From Pseudorasbora parva (taxonomy: Eukaryota > Chordata > Actinopteri > Cypriniformes > Gobionidae): a stretch of 64,000 nt of DNA. The stretch spans positions 45,358,018-45,422,017 of the forward strand of contig NC_090177.1 in the NCBI RefSeq assembly GCF_024679245.1. Direction: 5' to 3'. The notes under the pieces are model-generated. The model saw only the letters and a program-made list of their open reading frames with translations, was not told the DNA's origin and did not search any database. Position numbers and translations under genes: made by a program. Below, one piece after another: positions 49,991 through 60,618 of this stretch (the stretch's first letter is position 1; every line of letters starts with the position of its first letter).

Positions 49991-51777
49991 TGTAGCGTCT
50001 GTGGTCTCTTACAATGAGGATCAAAGAGGAACCCAATGTTGATTGTAAAAAGGGGGGGATAGCTTTTAGCCGCATGTAAATTAAGAGCCACGCCACAGAG
50101 TCTGGGGGAAGTGACAACTTCGGCAGTTTTACGACCCCGTCCAATAACACAGGCCCTGATCGGGTCACACGACTCGAACCCTGTTTCCCCCCCTTTTTCA
50201 TTCCCCAGACCGAAAGGCGCCAAGGCTCCTGTCAATACACAAGGACTCACGAGCACACACACACATTCCTTATGAAGCTTTAATTAAGACTATTCTAGAC
50301 TGTATACGAGGTAGCTTGGTGTGTATATGCATGCTCCTTGACTCAGGCCTACTCAGTCATGGCATAGAAACAATGTAAGCTCATTTTAAATGCTTGTATT
50401 CCTGTGTAAAATTGTATCTCTGTTTTAATATCTCCCAGCCATAAGGTGTTTGATATCTAAATATTCCTATTTCTTTGACTTACTCAATGATGCACAAAAT
50501 GGGATTGTGAAATGTATCATTAATATGTTTAGCCGACTTGGGAGTAAAACCATACAAAATCAACACCCCTTTACGACACCTCAGGAACATGCAAAATAGG
50601 CCATAAAATGAGACAAAGAGAACTTTTCCCGCTACCGAATTCACCCTCTGGATTGGGTGAATTAGCCAGAAGGGGGCGTGGATTAATTCTCTTAAAAGAC
50701 CAGTGGAGACCACAATCTCCCCTCTTGACTTCCCTCTTCGCTTCTGAAACTTCTTCCCGGCTTGACTTCTGAAACTCTCCTCTGAACTCTTCTCTTCTGG
50801 AAACTCCTCTTCAAGAAACTCCGTTTCTACAATCCGGTCTTCAACAATCCTTTGTTCCTCGTTCCATCAACTTACTAGCCACGGGCTACTTCAGGAGGTA
50901 GACCCGAAACGCCGCTAAAGGAAAACTACGTCACCTCCCGACCTCGGAGAGAACTACCTGAGACGCAGATATATATACACACACACACAAGCGAGAAGCC
51001 AAAACGAAACCAAAAGAAATGCAAGTATTCTTCTTCTTATAAAATTTAAACTGCTGTAAAGAAGGTGTGTATTGTCCCGTTGGGACAAGCTCCGTGAAGG
51101 TCGTAGTTGTTGAACTGAAGGAAAGTTGTGTTTTTACCTCTAAATGCTTTGTCTCATCTCTCTCTCTCATCTCTCTCTCTCCCCCATCTCTCTCTTTTAT
51201 CTCTCTCTAATTTCATTCTATTCATTATTCTCTTTTATGTATTCTTTCGTTAATACCTACATGTCTACTTTCTTGATGCATATTTAGTGTGTACTCTCTG
51301 TGTGAATCGTAGTGTTATTTTTAGTCTGTGTTTATTAAACCTCCGAAAAAAACATTTAATGAGTTGGGTCTGTTGTTCTCCCACATACACAAAGTCAATG
51401 AAACTTGCGATCTAAGTTACCTAACTGCTTATGCTACTATGTTAGTAAAGTAAACTGTATGACCATTTGAAATATTGAACTTGTCCTGATCAGTAAAGTT
51501 AATGTTTCTTATGCGCTCGTAAAGCAGTGATCCCTTATGGAGAATTGAGTTGAAAAGTCTATAACTAATTTGGTGGACGAACTTAGTAGGATAATTTCAA
51601 GCAATTTCATAAAGGGTTACTTGTATTTAATTAAACAATTTTCCCTATCGGGAAATTTTTAATACGTAATGAATGACGGGCAAATTATATTCATAAATTC
51701 ATGAATATTGAATATTGAACCCCTTTTGAGTTAATTATTCCCCGAGACATTAAACTCATAAACTCGTTGTTGTTACA
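49991..51777 (+). repeat. 5' LTR of the provirus (3' boundary inferred)
   Basis: The start is fixed by the copy at 63847. The end is inferred at TTGTTACA (51777) because TGGTGGAG, a possible primer-binding start, follows six bases later. Inside are a TTAAAA box near 50691 and an ATTAAA polyA-like signal near 51335. If right, the LTR is about 1.79 kb, long for a retrovirus. The 3' copy runs off the window and cannot confirm it. Confidence 0.6.
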
Positions 51778-51783
51778 TGTATT

Positions 51784-51801
51784 TGGTGGAGAAAAATGCG
51801 G
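51784..51801 (+). promoter_or_regulatory. Possible primer-binding site
   Basis: TGGTGGAGAAAAATGCGG begins TGG, as expected for pairing with a tRNA CCA end. I could not match a tRNA. Confidence 0.35.
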
Positions 51802-52528
51802 GCAAGTTTCAAACGTTTGTGTATGTGTGAATGATATTCATATTCTATTCATTGTGTATTTTTGGAGTATTAATAACCTGCACGCGCGTTTTTGTTTCGT
51901 TTTGTTTTGTGAATTGAACGGTACGCGCAAGGCGAACCCAAGCATAAACAGATGCTGAGAAATGTTGAAGTAGCCGGATTATATTAATGAAAATATGAAC
52001 GGTACAAAAATCCAATTTTGAAACGAAAAACTGCAGCCGTAGGCGCAATAGGGTTTATCCGCGTGATTTCCAAACGAATGTATTGTAGAAAATCCATACA
52101 TTTGACTCGAGCAATATATTATGTGTTCCATCAAAATAATGAGATTTTGATGATGTCTGTAGACACGTACGTTGCGTTATCCCGCTTGATCTGAACTACA
52201 AAAAGTTTCTATCTGTGCGGAAGATTGGGACAGGACGAGACTCTCCTGTACAATATAAGGGGCCTCAGAATAATTATTATATCGTTAAGATAAACGATAA
52301 CTCCTGGTTTAAGTCTGGCTTAGCTAACCAAAGACTTGAGACCTAAAACATTTGAATCAGAGATGCTGAAAACCGTCAGCCATATTGATAAATGTCTATT
52401 GGAGTCCATGTAAAATGCGTGAATAGGCAGACGGAAAATTCCTGCATTCACCCGTCTTGTTACGTGCATCTAGAGCACCAGTCATTTGTAAATGATTTGC
52501 AAGAGCCAGTAAAGCGAAGAACGCCAGG

Positions 52529-52675
52529 GCGACCCAGAAATTGCAACGCCGCTTGCAAACCGCCAGAGGGCGACTCAAGAATTGCAACGCCGCTTGCAAA
52601 ACGCGAAGGCGACTCAGAAATTGCAACACCGCTTGCAAACCGCCAGAGGGCGACTCAAGAACCAGACAAAGCCAT
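52529..52675. repeat. Tandem repeat in leader, about 3.5 copies of 40 bp
   Basis: Units begin GCGACTCA or GCGACCCA and contain TTGCAACGCCGCTTGCAAA. Unit lengths are 41, 39 and 41 bp plus a partial. Confidence 0.85.
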
Positions 52676-53149
52676 CTGGTGAGCATTTCCGCCTAACTAA
52701 CTCTAGTCTAGGGTGGGCGCAATAGCGCCATCGTGTGGATAAATTCGGATAGTTTCACTCTCCGTATTTCATTCTGCCTTAACAAAATAAGTTTGAGCCT
52801 ATAAATTGTTTATTGCTTACTGTTGTACACAGTTTCATTTATACAATTTTTCTAGCAACAACCAAATCTCCTTTCTCGCTGATTAAACACCCTTATTCGA
52901 ATTTGAAGTTTAAAAAGAAACATAACTTCCTCTAACCCAAAGTGAAATTAGGTTTAAGTCACAGACAGTCCAATTGGAAGGAAGGACGCCACCGTGTGGC
53001 TATACCCTGTTAAGTCAGCGCAACACTAAATCCCTACGCCCTTCCTGATTAATTCTTTTATTTGGATAACTCCCATTTAGAGATTAATCGTTATAGGGTA
53101 GGATTTTTGATTGGCTTTCTTTTATTTGATTTTCCTTACAGGCTTAGTT

Positions 53150-53390
53150 AAATTTCATTTAAACTTGCTTTGAATTTAATTTGAATTAAGTTGAGCTTCT
53201 AATTTTTATTTTTTTATCTCAATTTTTTTTTTTATTTAATTTATAACTTTATTTTAATTTTAATTTTCAATTTTTAATCTTAATTTTTAATTTTAATTAA
53301 TTTTTAATTAAAAATTATTATTATTAATTTTTTTAATTTTTTTTTTTTTTTTTATTATTATTAAAAAAAAAAATTTTTTTCTCTCTCTGC
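53150..53390. repeat. A/T low-complexity tract
   Basis: Long runs of T and A with TTTTAATTTTTAATT-type repeats, inside the provirus leader. Confidence 0.9.
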
Positions 53391-54534
53391 AAAAGTTTTC
53401 TTTTCCCCTCCCATCGGGAACAAAGCTCAGTCTGGTAATTACAAATAGTATCAAAGGTGCTTTTTGTTTTATCACTACTTGACAGAAACTTTTGCCTTTT
53501 GGCTAAATTGCTCTTGATATTTAAACTTCCACTTCCTTCTCACCTACAATCAAAAGGCCTTTGATCCGGTGAACAGGGGAGCTTTTAATTCATTTTAATT
53601 CCACCTGTTTACCCTCTTTGTGTATCCATTGTAGGGCTCACGCGTCCGAGGTGCATTGAGAATCGTCACAGGCTGGTCTCCAGAGGGGGGGGTGGCCCGA
53701 CCGACGTAACCGACACCGGCTGTGTGTGAGTCTCGGTTTCTTGTATCTCTGTCCGCGGCTGTGGCACGCAGTGGCGACATCAGCAATTCGACACTCCAAA
53801 GAAGTCAACCAGTTCAGCTCATGCACGCAAGGCAATCTCTGGGACTAATCCCTAAACCGGGGCCTGAGCGGGGCCACTCTTGAAAAAGAGGGTTCTGGGG
53901 ACGTTCCGATTTTGCTGCGCGGGCTGGCGGTTGATGGACTGGTGTGTCGGGTTGTGTTTAAAGTCATAAGCTGTTTGAGTGGGCGCAACGCGACACAGAG
54001 TGGCAGGGGACCGGGGACACGGCAGTGGGTGTTTGGAAGCGTTTGAAAGGCCAACCACACCGCTGGGTTTCCACTTGAGCGACCTCAATTCACCCCGGAT
54101 GAGCTAAATGGGACAACCCATAGTACAAGCCGAATTTTAGTATATCTTGAGCATTAAGCCTGTTAATTTTCCCTAACACTCCCGGCGCGCACGCTGACAT
54201 TCCTTTCATTACAGACCAATTCATCTTGTGTTTGTTTCCACTGTGCTCTTTCCTATCCTCACTGTTGGACTATCACGTTTGTGTTTCTTTCAGTTCACCA
54301 AAAGACCCCAAGGAGAATTAGATAGTCCCGGGACGACCGAGCAGCAGTTCACCAAGTGACAACCAGGGCTACCGCCCACCTAATTGTCTGAATTGTCTAA
54401 TTATCTAACTGTCTACATCAGTTAGCCAAAATTCCCAGCTATCCGTACGATAGCTCGTTAGCTTAGAACAAGCTTGCATTGGCTCTCTCTCTGTGTGTGT
54501 GTGTGTGTGTGCTGTGTTTCTCTCGTTCGCAGTA

Positions 54535-56409
54535 ATGTCCCGTGCCCCCAGCCCTGCCGTCCCGTGGGACCGCCTAACGACATGGCTGGAAGCGCTAACG
54601 GCCACCAGTCAAGGAAGTCTGGGGCAGCTGAACCAGGGACAACTGGACACAGAGCTAGACCAGCTGATGACACACGACCCCACGCACAGCTACTCCAACA
54701 AGGAAGTGGCCAAGATCCTCGGAAGCCTCGCCCACGTCCTCATCGCACAGGCACGGCTAAGCGAAGGGAGCTACGCCAACCTGGAACAGGAGGCAGCAAC
54801 GCTAAAGCTTCAAGCCGAGGAGGCCCGGAGAGACCAAGCCCTCACCCAGCTTCGTCTAGATCAGCTTCTGGACACAGAGAAAGATGACGAAACAGACAAA
54901 GAACAAAGCAAAGAAATAGAAAGACTTCAAGAGACCCTGGAGGAGCTCCGTCATGACACCGACCGACGAATGCAGTCAGAGAAAGACGCCAGGAAAAACC
55001 TCGACGAAAAGCTTCGGCGTGGCGAAGCCCTCCTGGAGAGAGCCCATGATGAACTTAAAGACAGAGACATTAACGCTAAAGTCTGTGCAAAACATTTGCA
55101 GTCGGCACAAGCCGAGATCGACGAGCTCATCCAGCAAAGACACGAGCTCAAAGATGAACTTGACATGGTGCACAGAGAACTGAGACAATCATATAAAGTG
55201 CAACGTGACCGGAAAGGGGAAACACACAACACAGAGTTTCCCCTGACCGATTACTCCGCACCTTTGCACCAAGAAGCAAGAACTACGAAGGGGGATGACA
55301 GCCCCCTGTGTAAAAGATCACCTGCCAGTCTCCACGAATCCCCGTCAGCAGCAGAGGAAAGGACGCCCTTCCAGGAAGTCAAGGTCGACAGCCACAAAGC
55401 CTCAAAGAACCTTGACAAGCTGGCCAGAAATATTCCTACCTTCAGCCCAGACCCGGCAGGAGGACACGACATCCACGCATACTTAAAAGACATTGACTTT
55501 TACTTGCAAACTGTCGCTCACGCGAACAACTGGGACAGACTGTACCTGCTCAGGGCCACGTCTAATCGGGACGTACGCAGCTTTCTGGATCGACAACCAG
55601 AGGCCATCAAAGCGGACTACTGGCATCTACGACAAGCTCTAATTCGTGAGTACTCCGATCCCGAGTCAGACCAGGGGCTCATCACTGCCATGGAACTCAA
55701 GCAAGCCCGACTCGAGACCTCACAGAACTTTTATAACAGACTGCGACGTGCTTACTTCGGGGCACGTAACGACCCAGGCATGGAGGAGGACATCAACTTC
55801 AAAACTCTTTTCCTCCGAAATCTGCACCCCACCATCAGTCACCACCTGGGGGTGCTGGCGTGCCCGCGCAGCATGGACATGCAACAGTTAAGAGACTTGG
55901 CTCACAAAGCTTATGTCAAACAGAAAACCATTTCTGAAAAGACTGTAAAACAGCCCACCATCTGCCCTGTCTCTGAGCACCACCCAGAGCTAACCCTAGA
56001 GGGCGCCCAACAGAACCACAGTTACCGACCCGTCAACAGAGAGTCCAAACCACTCCACGCCAGCAGAGGGCAGCGTGGTCATAATGGCGACCGGCCACGG
56101 TACCAGAGCGATCGCTCTGAAAGATCCTGGGAACCGCCTCGCCCCTTTCACAACCAAAAGGGGGTGGGCACCTGGGAAGCTGGCCGACAACCCAGACGGA
56201 GCCGAAACGAACCTCCGGGTCCACCCAGCCCAGAAAGCCAGCGACGAGGCCACCCTCGACGGGACAATGGCAGGCCCAGACCTGAACCCACGTCTGGCAA
56301 AGAAAGTGCAGCTGCTTCTGAGGTCACAGAGCTCTTAAAAACCCTGAAAGAGTTCCTCCGACAGAAACCTCACAAGGAAGACAAGAAGGACGGACCAGGC
56401 ACAGCATGA
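54535..56409 (+). CDS. gag: Provirus gag (624 aa)
   Basis: The structural polyprotein. The first true ATG is at 54535, three bases after a CTCGTTCGCAG acceptor-like site; upstream in-frame codons are a (TG)n run. Residues about 80-235 are strongly heptad-like and charged, a long coiled coil (for example RLQETLEELRHDTDRRMQSE). Residues about 290-455 resemble a capsid domain (IPTFSPDPAGGHDIHAYL). The C-terminus is rich in Arg, Gly and Pro with no CCHC knuckle, which recalls spumavirus Gag but may be convergent. It ends TGA CTA G, with pol in the same frame. No internal breaks. Confidence 0.85.
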   Translation: MSRAPSPAVPWDRLTTWLEALTATSQGSLGQLNQGQLDTELDQLMTHDPTHSYSNKEVAKILGSLAHVLIAQARLSEGSYANLEQEAATLKLQAEEARRDQALTQLRLDQLLDTEKDDETDKEQSKEIERLQETLEELRHDTDRRMQSEKDARKNLDEKLRRGEALLERAHDELKDRDINAKVCAKHLQSAQAEIDELIQQRHELKDELDMVHRELRQSYKVQRDRKGETHNTEFPLTDYSAPLHQEARTTKGDDSPLCKRSPASLHESPSAAEERTPFQEVKVDSHKASKNLDKLARNIPTFSPDPAGGHDIHAYLKDIDFYLQTVAHANNWDRLYLLRATSNRDVRSFLDRQPEAIKADYWHLRQALIREYSDPESDQGLITAMELKQARLETSQNFYNRLRRAYFGARNDPGMEEDINFKTLFLRNLHPTISHHLGVLACPRSMDMQQLRDLAHKAYVKQKTISEKTVKQPTICPVSEHHPELTLEGAQQNHSYRPVNRESKPLHASRGQRGHNGDRPRYQSDRSERSWEPPRPFHNQKGVGTWEAGRQPRRSRNEPPGPPSPESQRRGHPRRDNGRPRPEPTSGKESAAASEVTELLKTLKEFLRQKPHKEDKKDGPGTA

Positions 56410-56413
56410 CTAG
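56407..56413 (+). promoter_or_regulatory. UGA-CUA-G stop, candidate gag-pol readthrough site
   Basis: The gag stop is TGA followed by CTAG, the context known to promote stop readthrough in several viral and vertebrate mRNAs. The next frame (pol) is the same as gag and opens at once; its first ATG is at 56416, three codons after the stop begins. Confidence 0.75.
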
Positions 56414-56415
56414 AC

Positions 56416-59400
56416 ATGATACCTGAAATCAACCTGCCTGACCCTCCTGCAACTGAATCATCCACCCTGAACACTGTTCCCCAACCACAGACTAATGAAC
56501 TAACTTTTGCACCCCCACACGTCAGCAGCACACCCACACAACAGCTGACAGCAACAGCCTCTGATCAAGACAGCATCATGGGGCAGGCCAGCGTACCAGA
56601 AAGCGCTGTTTTGATTATTTGCACGCATAATGAGACACTTGACACATATCCAGACGGCTTATTAAGCAACACACAGGTCCCCACACCAAGACTCCTGGGA
56701 AACCTAATCGAGAAGGGGATGGCTCGAAAACTCTATCTGACTATCACTATGGAAAGGGAATTTAAGCTCGAAGCCCTAGTTGACACTGGCTCCGACCTCA
56801 CGCTTATATCCGCCCAACTGTTTGAAAGACTCAGATTTGAAGCACAGAGGCAAAATCGCACCCTTAACCTTCACACTTGTAAGCTAAATGTGCAGTCGTA
56901 TAGCCAAAACGACATCCAGCTCAAGCACGTAGCTTCCATCCACCTGACAATTGGACCAATGAGCCTGATACATCCCGTCTATGTCTCCCCTATGAACGCT
57001 TATCCTTTCCTCATCGGAAAAGACCTGCTGGACCGCTTCGAACCCGTACTGGACTTCAAACAGCTGAAAGTCTGGGCTCAAGTGCGTGACCCTCTGCCCC
57101 TTCAGACACACACATCGTCTGAGCAAGACTGTCAAGTCACAGAGGTCACGGGAACTCCCGCAGAGCCAGACTGCCAGGTCACAAAGGTCACGGGACCCCC
57201 TGCAGCACACTGTGACAACCCAGCCTCAGCCCCAAAGCCAAGTGCAAGCTCGCTACTCTGCACATTTCAGCTAACCAAAGACTCTGATGCCTTCTGCCCC
57301 CGGGTCATGAATGACCTACAGCTGAATGACATCACCACCACAAACATTATTCTCGCACTATGGGCCGATAACTCAGCCATTAGTCTCTCACTGTTCAAGT
57401 CACTCAGTGAAAAGGCACCACACACTCTTTACGCCAGCAAGCGCACCCGCTTTCCTTTGAACTCATACCCCTCCTCTATGGAGTCCGCCAAAGGAGTCTG
57501 TGCGTTACACCTGAAATGGAACCACAGGTGCCTTACCCATTATTTTCTGGTCCTGCCGGACCCGCCCCACGATGTTTACATCGGAGCAGACATTCTGATT
57601 CGCCTCCAGGCTCATGTGGACGTATGTAACGAAATGGTATGGGCTCCATTAACGTCACAGCCACCCTTTCCCATCAGCCTTGACAATCTCATGTCGGGAC
57701 AGACCATCCCTGAAGTCTGCACGCTTGTCAGTGAACAAGGAACTGCAATACCAGCATACACCAAAGGGGTCGCTGTGCGGCTCAACATGCGATGTGGTCA
57801 AACCTTAAACCACACACTGAGTTTCTTCCAACCCTCACCCGAGTGTGTGGAACTCGGACTCACACTTGAAGCCACACCCCTCACTGAAGTGTCATCTCGT
57901 ATTGTTTACATCCTGTTCAACAACTGCACAGCAATGGACATCAACATCCCAAAAGCCTTTCGACTGGGATGGCTAATCAGCAATGACTTTCATGACTTTG
58001 AACTTGTGTTACCCATCATTGGGCCCATTCCGCCCGCACTGATACCAGCAGAATGTACAGACAACACCCTGTTCACTGTACCCTTCAAGTTCATCGCCAT
58101 AACATCTGTCATGCCGGCGGCCAAAGACCAGGTCTGCCGAACGGAGCTGACAGAGGACAGTCACCTTGTAATATACACAGTCTCCCAACAGCCTGTCATG
58201 GAAACGGATGAACTAGCTGCACCCCTCCATACCAAACTGCCTGATGACACCCAGGTGGAGGAACCGTACCCCGGTTTTGAGTCTCAAGTGCAACAAATTC
58301 TACGAGACGCTAACGCGCTCCAAAATGAGACAGAACGTCAGGGACTCAGACGAGTCCTCTATAAGTTTAAAGAATCCTTTGCCAAAGACTCATTAGACTG
58401 CGGGCTCACAAACCTCCACACGGTGCGCATCCCAACACAACCTGGTGCGCCTCCCACGTTTGTCAAGCAGTACAAGATCCCAATCGCTTCATACGAACCA
58501 GTGCAGAAGATTATCGAGTCCATGCTCGACAAAGGTGTCATCCGTCCATGTAACAGCACCTACTCCGCCCCAATTTGGCCCGTGCTCAAACCCAACGGCA
58601 CTTGGCGCCCAACGATAGACTATCGGAGATTGAATCAACAGGTGCCGCTGTCAAGGTGGCCAATGACTCAGTTGGAACAAGAAATACCCCAAATAAGGGG
58701 GGCCACAATCTTCTCTACACTTGATGTGGCCTCTGGATTCTGGACCATCCCAGTGCATCCAGAAGATCAACACAAGCTGGCCTTCACATTTGGCAACCGA
58801 CAATTCACCTTCAACAGGTGCCCGTTCGGATATGCTAACTCACCAGCTGAGTTCAACATCTTCCTTAACAAAGCCTGCCCGGATGCCAGAGTAAGAGGCA
58901 ACTTAATCTACGTAGACGACGTTCTCATGAAGAGCGCCACGGTGGACGACCACCTGAAAGAAATAGACTATGTTTTGAACCAATTATCCGCAGCCGGTGC
59001 CAAGATTGCCCTCCACAAGGGACAATGGTGCCGAACCAAGGTCAACTACGTTGGCCTGCTCATCGGATCCCAAGGCATTGAACCTCAATCTAACCGAATT
59101 CATGCCATTCAAAACATCAAGCCCCCTACTAATGTCTCTAAGCTACGCAGTTTTCTTGGGGTATGCAATTACTCCCGACAATTCATCGAGAACTATTCAG
59201 ACATTGCCAGACCGCTCACAGCCCTGCTAAAGAAAGACTCACCGTTTGTCTGGACCGAAGCTCAGGAACACGCCATGGCAGCACTAAAAAGACATTTATG
59301 CACAGCCCCATGCCTTGCTTACCCAGATCCACAGAAGGAATTCTACCTGGAAGCCGGGTTTTCCGACCACTGTCTTAGTGCTGGCCTTTATCAACGACAT

Positions 59401-60618
59401 GACCAAGACAAAAAGGTGGTCGCATATGCCAGCAAAACGCTTCTCCCACCGGAGTGCAAGTTCTCGGACTGTGAAAAAGCTCTGTTCTGCACGGTGTGGG
59501 CCATACAGCGGTTCTCCAACTACATTGGGGCGCAGAAGGTTATCATAGAGACTTGCCACCAGCCCGTAATGTTCCTCAATAGCCAACGCATCCGAGATGG
59601 CGTAGTCACTAATTCACGTATCGCCACATGGCTGATGGCCCTCCAAGGCCGCAACGTTGAGGCACGATATGCACAGAACCACAAGTCTGCGCTGGGTAAT
59701 GGCCTGGCTGCATGCCAGAACTGCTCCGATGACACGCCTACAGCTGCCGCTGATGAACAAGAACCCCAACAACAACAACTCACCTGTCACAGGTACTTTG
59801 AACTGAACGCGTGCCAGGACATGCCCACGGCCTACGTCGATGGGTGCTCCTACAACCACGACGGCACCCTCAAAGCAGGTGCAGGTGTGCTATGGGTGAA
59901 CGATCAGCCGTGCCCACCACGACACTTCATGCTGGGCCCCCAGTCATCGCAATATGCAGAAATAGCAGCCATTCTCATAGCCTGTCAGATCGCGTCAGCC
60001 CATAACTTCAAAGAACTACTCATCTGCTCAGACTCTAACTACGCCAGGCTCAGTTTCATTTGCCACCTTCCAACCTGGAAACAAAATGGTTTCAAGACCG
60101 CTAACAACAAGCCAGTCAAGCACCAACACCTGTTCCAGGCATGTGACAACATCACAAGTACACATGAACTGACGGTGTACTGGAAAAAGGTCAAAGGCCA
60201 TTCGAAACTACCCGGCCCCGACAAAGACTTAAATGACCAGACCGATGCCCTCGCAAAGATGGGCGCACTACACGGCGAGATGTGGGAACCTCCAAACCCC
60301 ACACCCAGCCCCGCCGTGGCAGTGCTAACCCGCAGCAAGCGACCAGAACCTGCCACGATGGCCGCCGCACAGTCACTAGCGCTCACGCCGCAGATTTCAC
60401 ACAACGACATTGCGGAAATGCAAGCCTCTGACACGGCAATTAAGACAATTTTCGACCACCTCTCTGACCCCTCCGACCACCCTATCTCTGACTCTGACCT
60501 CTCCGAGGATTCAAGCCTCAAGCAACTATACAACTCCAAACACATGATGCGCATACAGGACGACATTCTGTGGTTTGCACCCGATGGCAGCACAACGCCA
60601 CGGCTTGTGGTGCCATGA
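56416..60618 (+). CDS. pol: Provirus pol: protease, RT, dual RNase H (ends at in-frame TGA)
   Basis: 1400 aa. A retropepsin motif LVDTGSDLTLIS is at about 123. A second protease-like repeat (about 300-400) has LWADNSAISLSLF and VYIGADILIRL but no DTG. A beta-rich region follows (about 440-540; FNNCTAMDINIPKAFRLGW), possibly dUTPase-like. RT has STLDVASGFW (Asp 770) and YVDD (832-835). The first RNase H-like part has lost acidic residues and resembles a retroviral connection domain. The second RNase H is complete (YVDGCS at 1142, QYAEIAA, CSDSNY, DQTDAL at 1277). TGA at 60616-60618 ends it just before integrase. If readthrough operates, translation enters from gag; the ATG at 56416 is only the first Met. 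Confidence 0.88.
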   Translation: MIPEINLPDPPATESSTLNTVPQPQTNELTFAPPHVSSTPTQQLTATASDQDSIMGQASVPESAVLIICTHNETLDTYPDGLLSNTQVPTPRLLGNLIEKGMARKLYLTITMEREFKLEALVDTGSDLTLISAQLFERLRFEAQRQNRTLNLHTCKLNVQSYSQNDIQLKHVASIHLTIGPMSLIHPVYVSPMNAYPFLIGKDLLDRFEPVLDFKQLKVWAQVRDPLPLQTHTSSEQDCQVTEVTGTPAEPDCQVTKVTGPPAAHCDNPASAPKPSASSLLCTFQLTKDSDAFCPRVMNDLQLNDITTTNIILALWADNSAISLSLFKSLSEKAPHTLYASKRTRFPLNSYPSSMESAKGVCALHLKWNHRCLTHYFLVLPDPPHDVYIGADILIRLQAHVDVCNEMVWAPLTSQPPFPISLDNLMSGQTIPEVCTLVSEQGTAIPAYTKGVAVRLNMRCGQTLNHTLSFFQPSPECVELGLTLEATPLTEVSSRIVYILFNNCTAMDINIPKAFRLGWLISNDFHDFELVLPIIGPIPPALIPAECTDNTLFTVPFKFIAITSVMPAAKDQVCRTELTEDSHLVIYTVSQQPVMETDELAAPLHTKLPDDTQVEEPYPGFESQVQQILRDANALQNETERQGLRRVLYKFKESFAKDSLDCGLTNLHTVRIPTQPGAPPTFVKQYKIPIASYEPVQKIIESMLDKGVIRPCNSTYSAPIWPVLKPNGTWRPTIDYRRLNQQVPLSRWPMTQLEQEIPQIRGATIFSTLDVASGFWTIPVHPEDQHKLAFTFGNRQFTFNRCPFGYANSPAEFNIFLNKACPDARVRGNLIYVDDVLMKSATVDDHLKEIDYVLNQLSAAGAKIALHKGQWCRTKVNYVGLLIGSQGIEPQSNRIHAIQNIKPPTNVSKLRSFLGVCNYSRQFIENYSDIARPLTALLKKDSPFVWTEAQEHAMAALKRHLCTAPCLAYPDPQKEFYLEAGFSDHCLSAGLYQRHDQDKKVVAYASKTLLPPECKFSDCEKALFCTVWAIQRFSNYIGAQKVIIETCHQPVMFLNSQRIRDGVVTNSRIATWLMALQGRNVEARYAQNHKSALGNGLAACQNCSDDTPTAAADEQEPQQQQLTCHRYFELNACQDMPTAYVDGCSYNHDGTLKAGAGVLWVNDQPCPPRHFMLGPQSSQYAEIAAILIACQIASAHNFKELLICSDSNYARLSFICHLPTWKQNGFKTANNKPVKHQHLFQACDNITSTHELTVYWKKVKGHSKLPGPDKDLNDQTDALAKMGALHGEMWEPPNPTPSPAVAVLTRSKRPEPATMAAAQSLALTPQISHNDIAEMQASDTAIKTIFDHLSDPSDHPISDSDLSEDSSLKQLYNSKHMMRIQDDILWFAPDGSTTPRLVVP

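Larger units (their letters stand above)
51802..54534 (+). other. Provirus leader, non-coding
   Basis: No conserved frame. It contains a 40-bp tandem repeat (52529-52675), a long A/T tract (about 53150-53390) and several pyrimidine-rich AG sites resembling splice acceptors (for example CCATTGTAG near 53635, TTTCTTTCAG near 54293 and CTCGTTCGCAG at 54532). The leader may be partly spliced out before gag translation. Confidence 0.5.

Noticed and set aside
49037..50201. Long ORFs on both strands across the minisatellite
   Set aside because: They arise because a 22-bp stop-free unit is open in every frame; the same peptide repeat appears in each forward frame.
54493..54534. Upstream start for gag in the (TG)n run
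   Set aside because: The codon there is GTG in a microsatellite; the first ATG in frame is at 54535.
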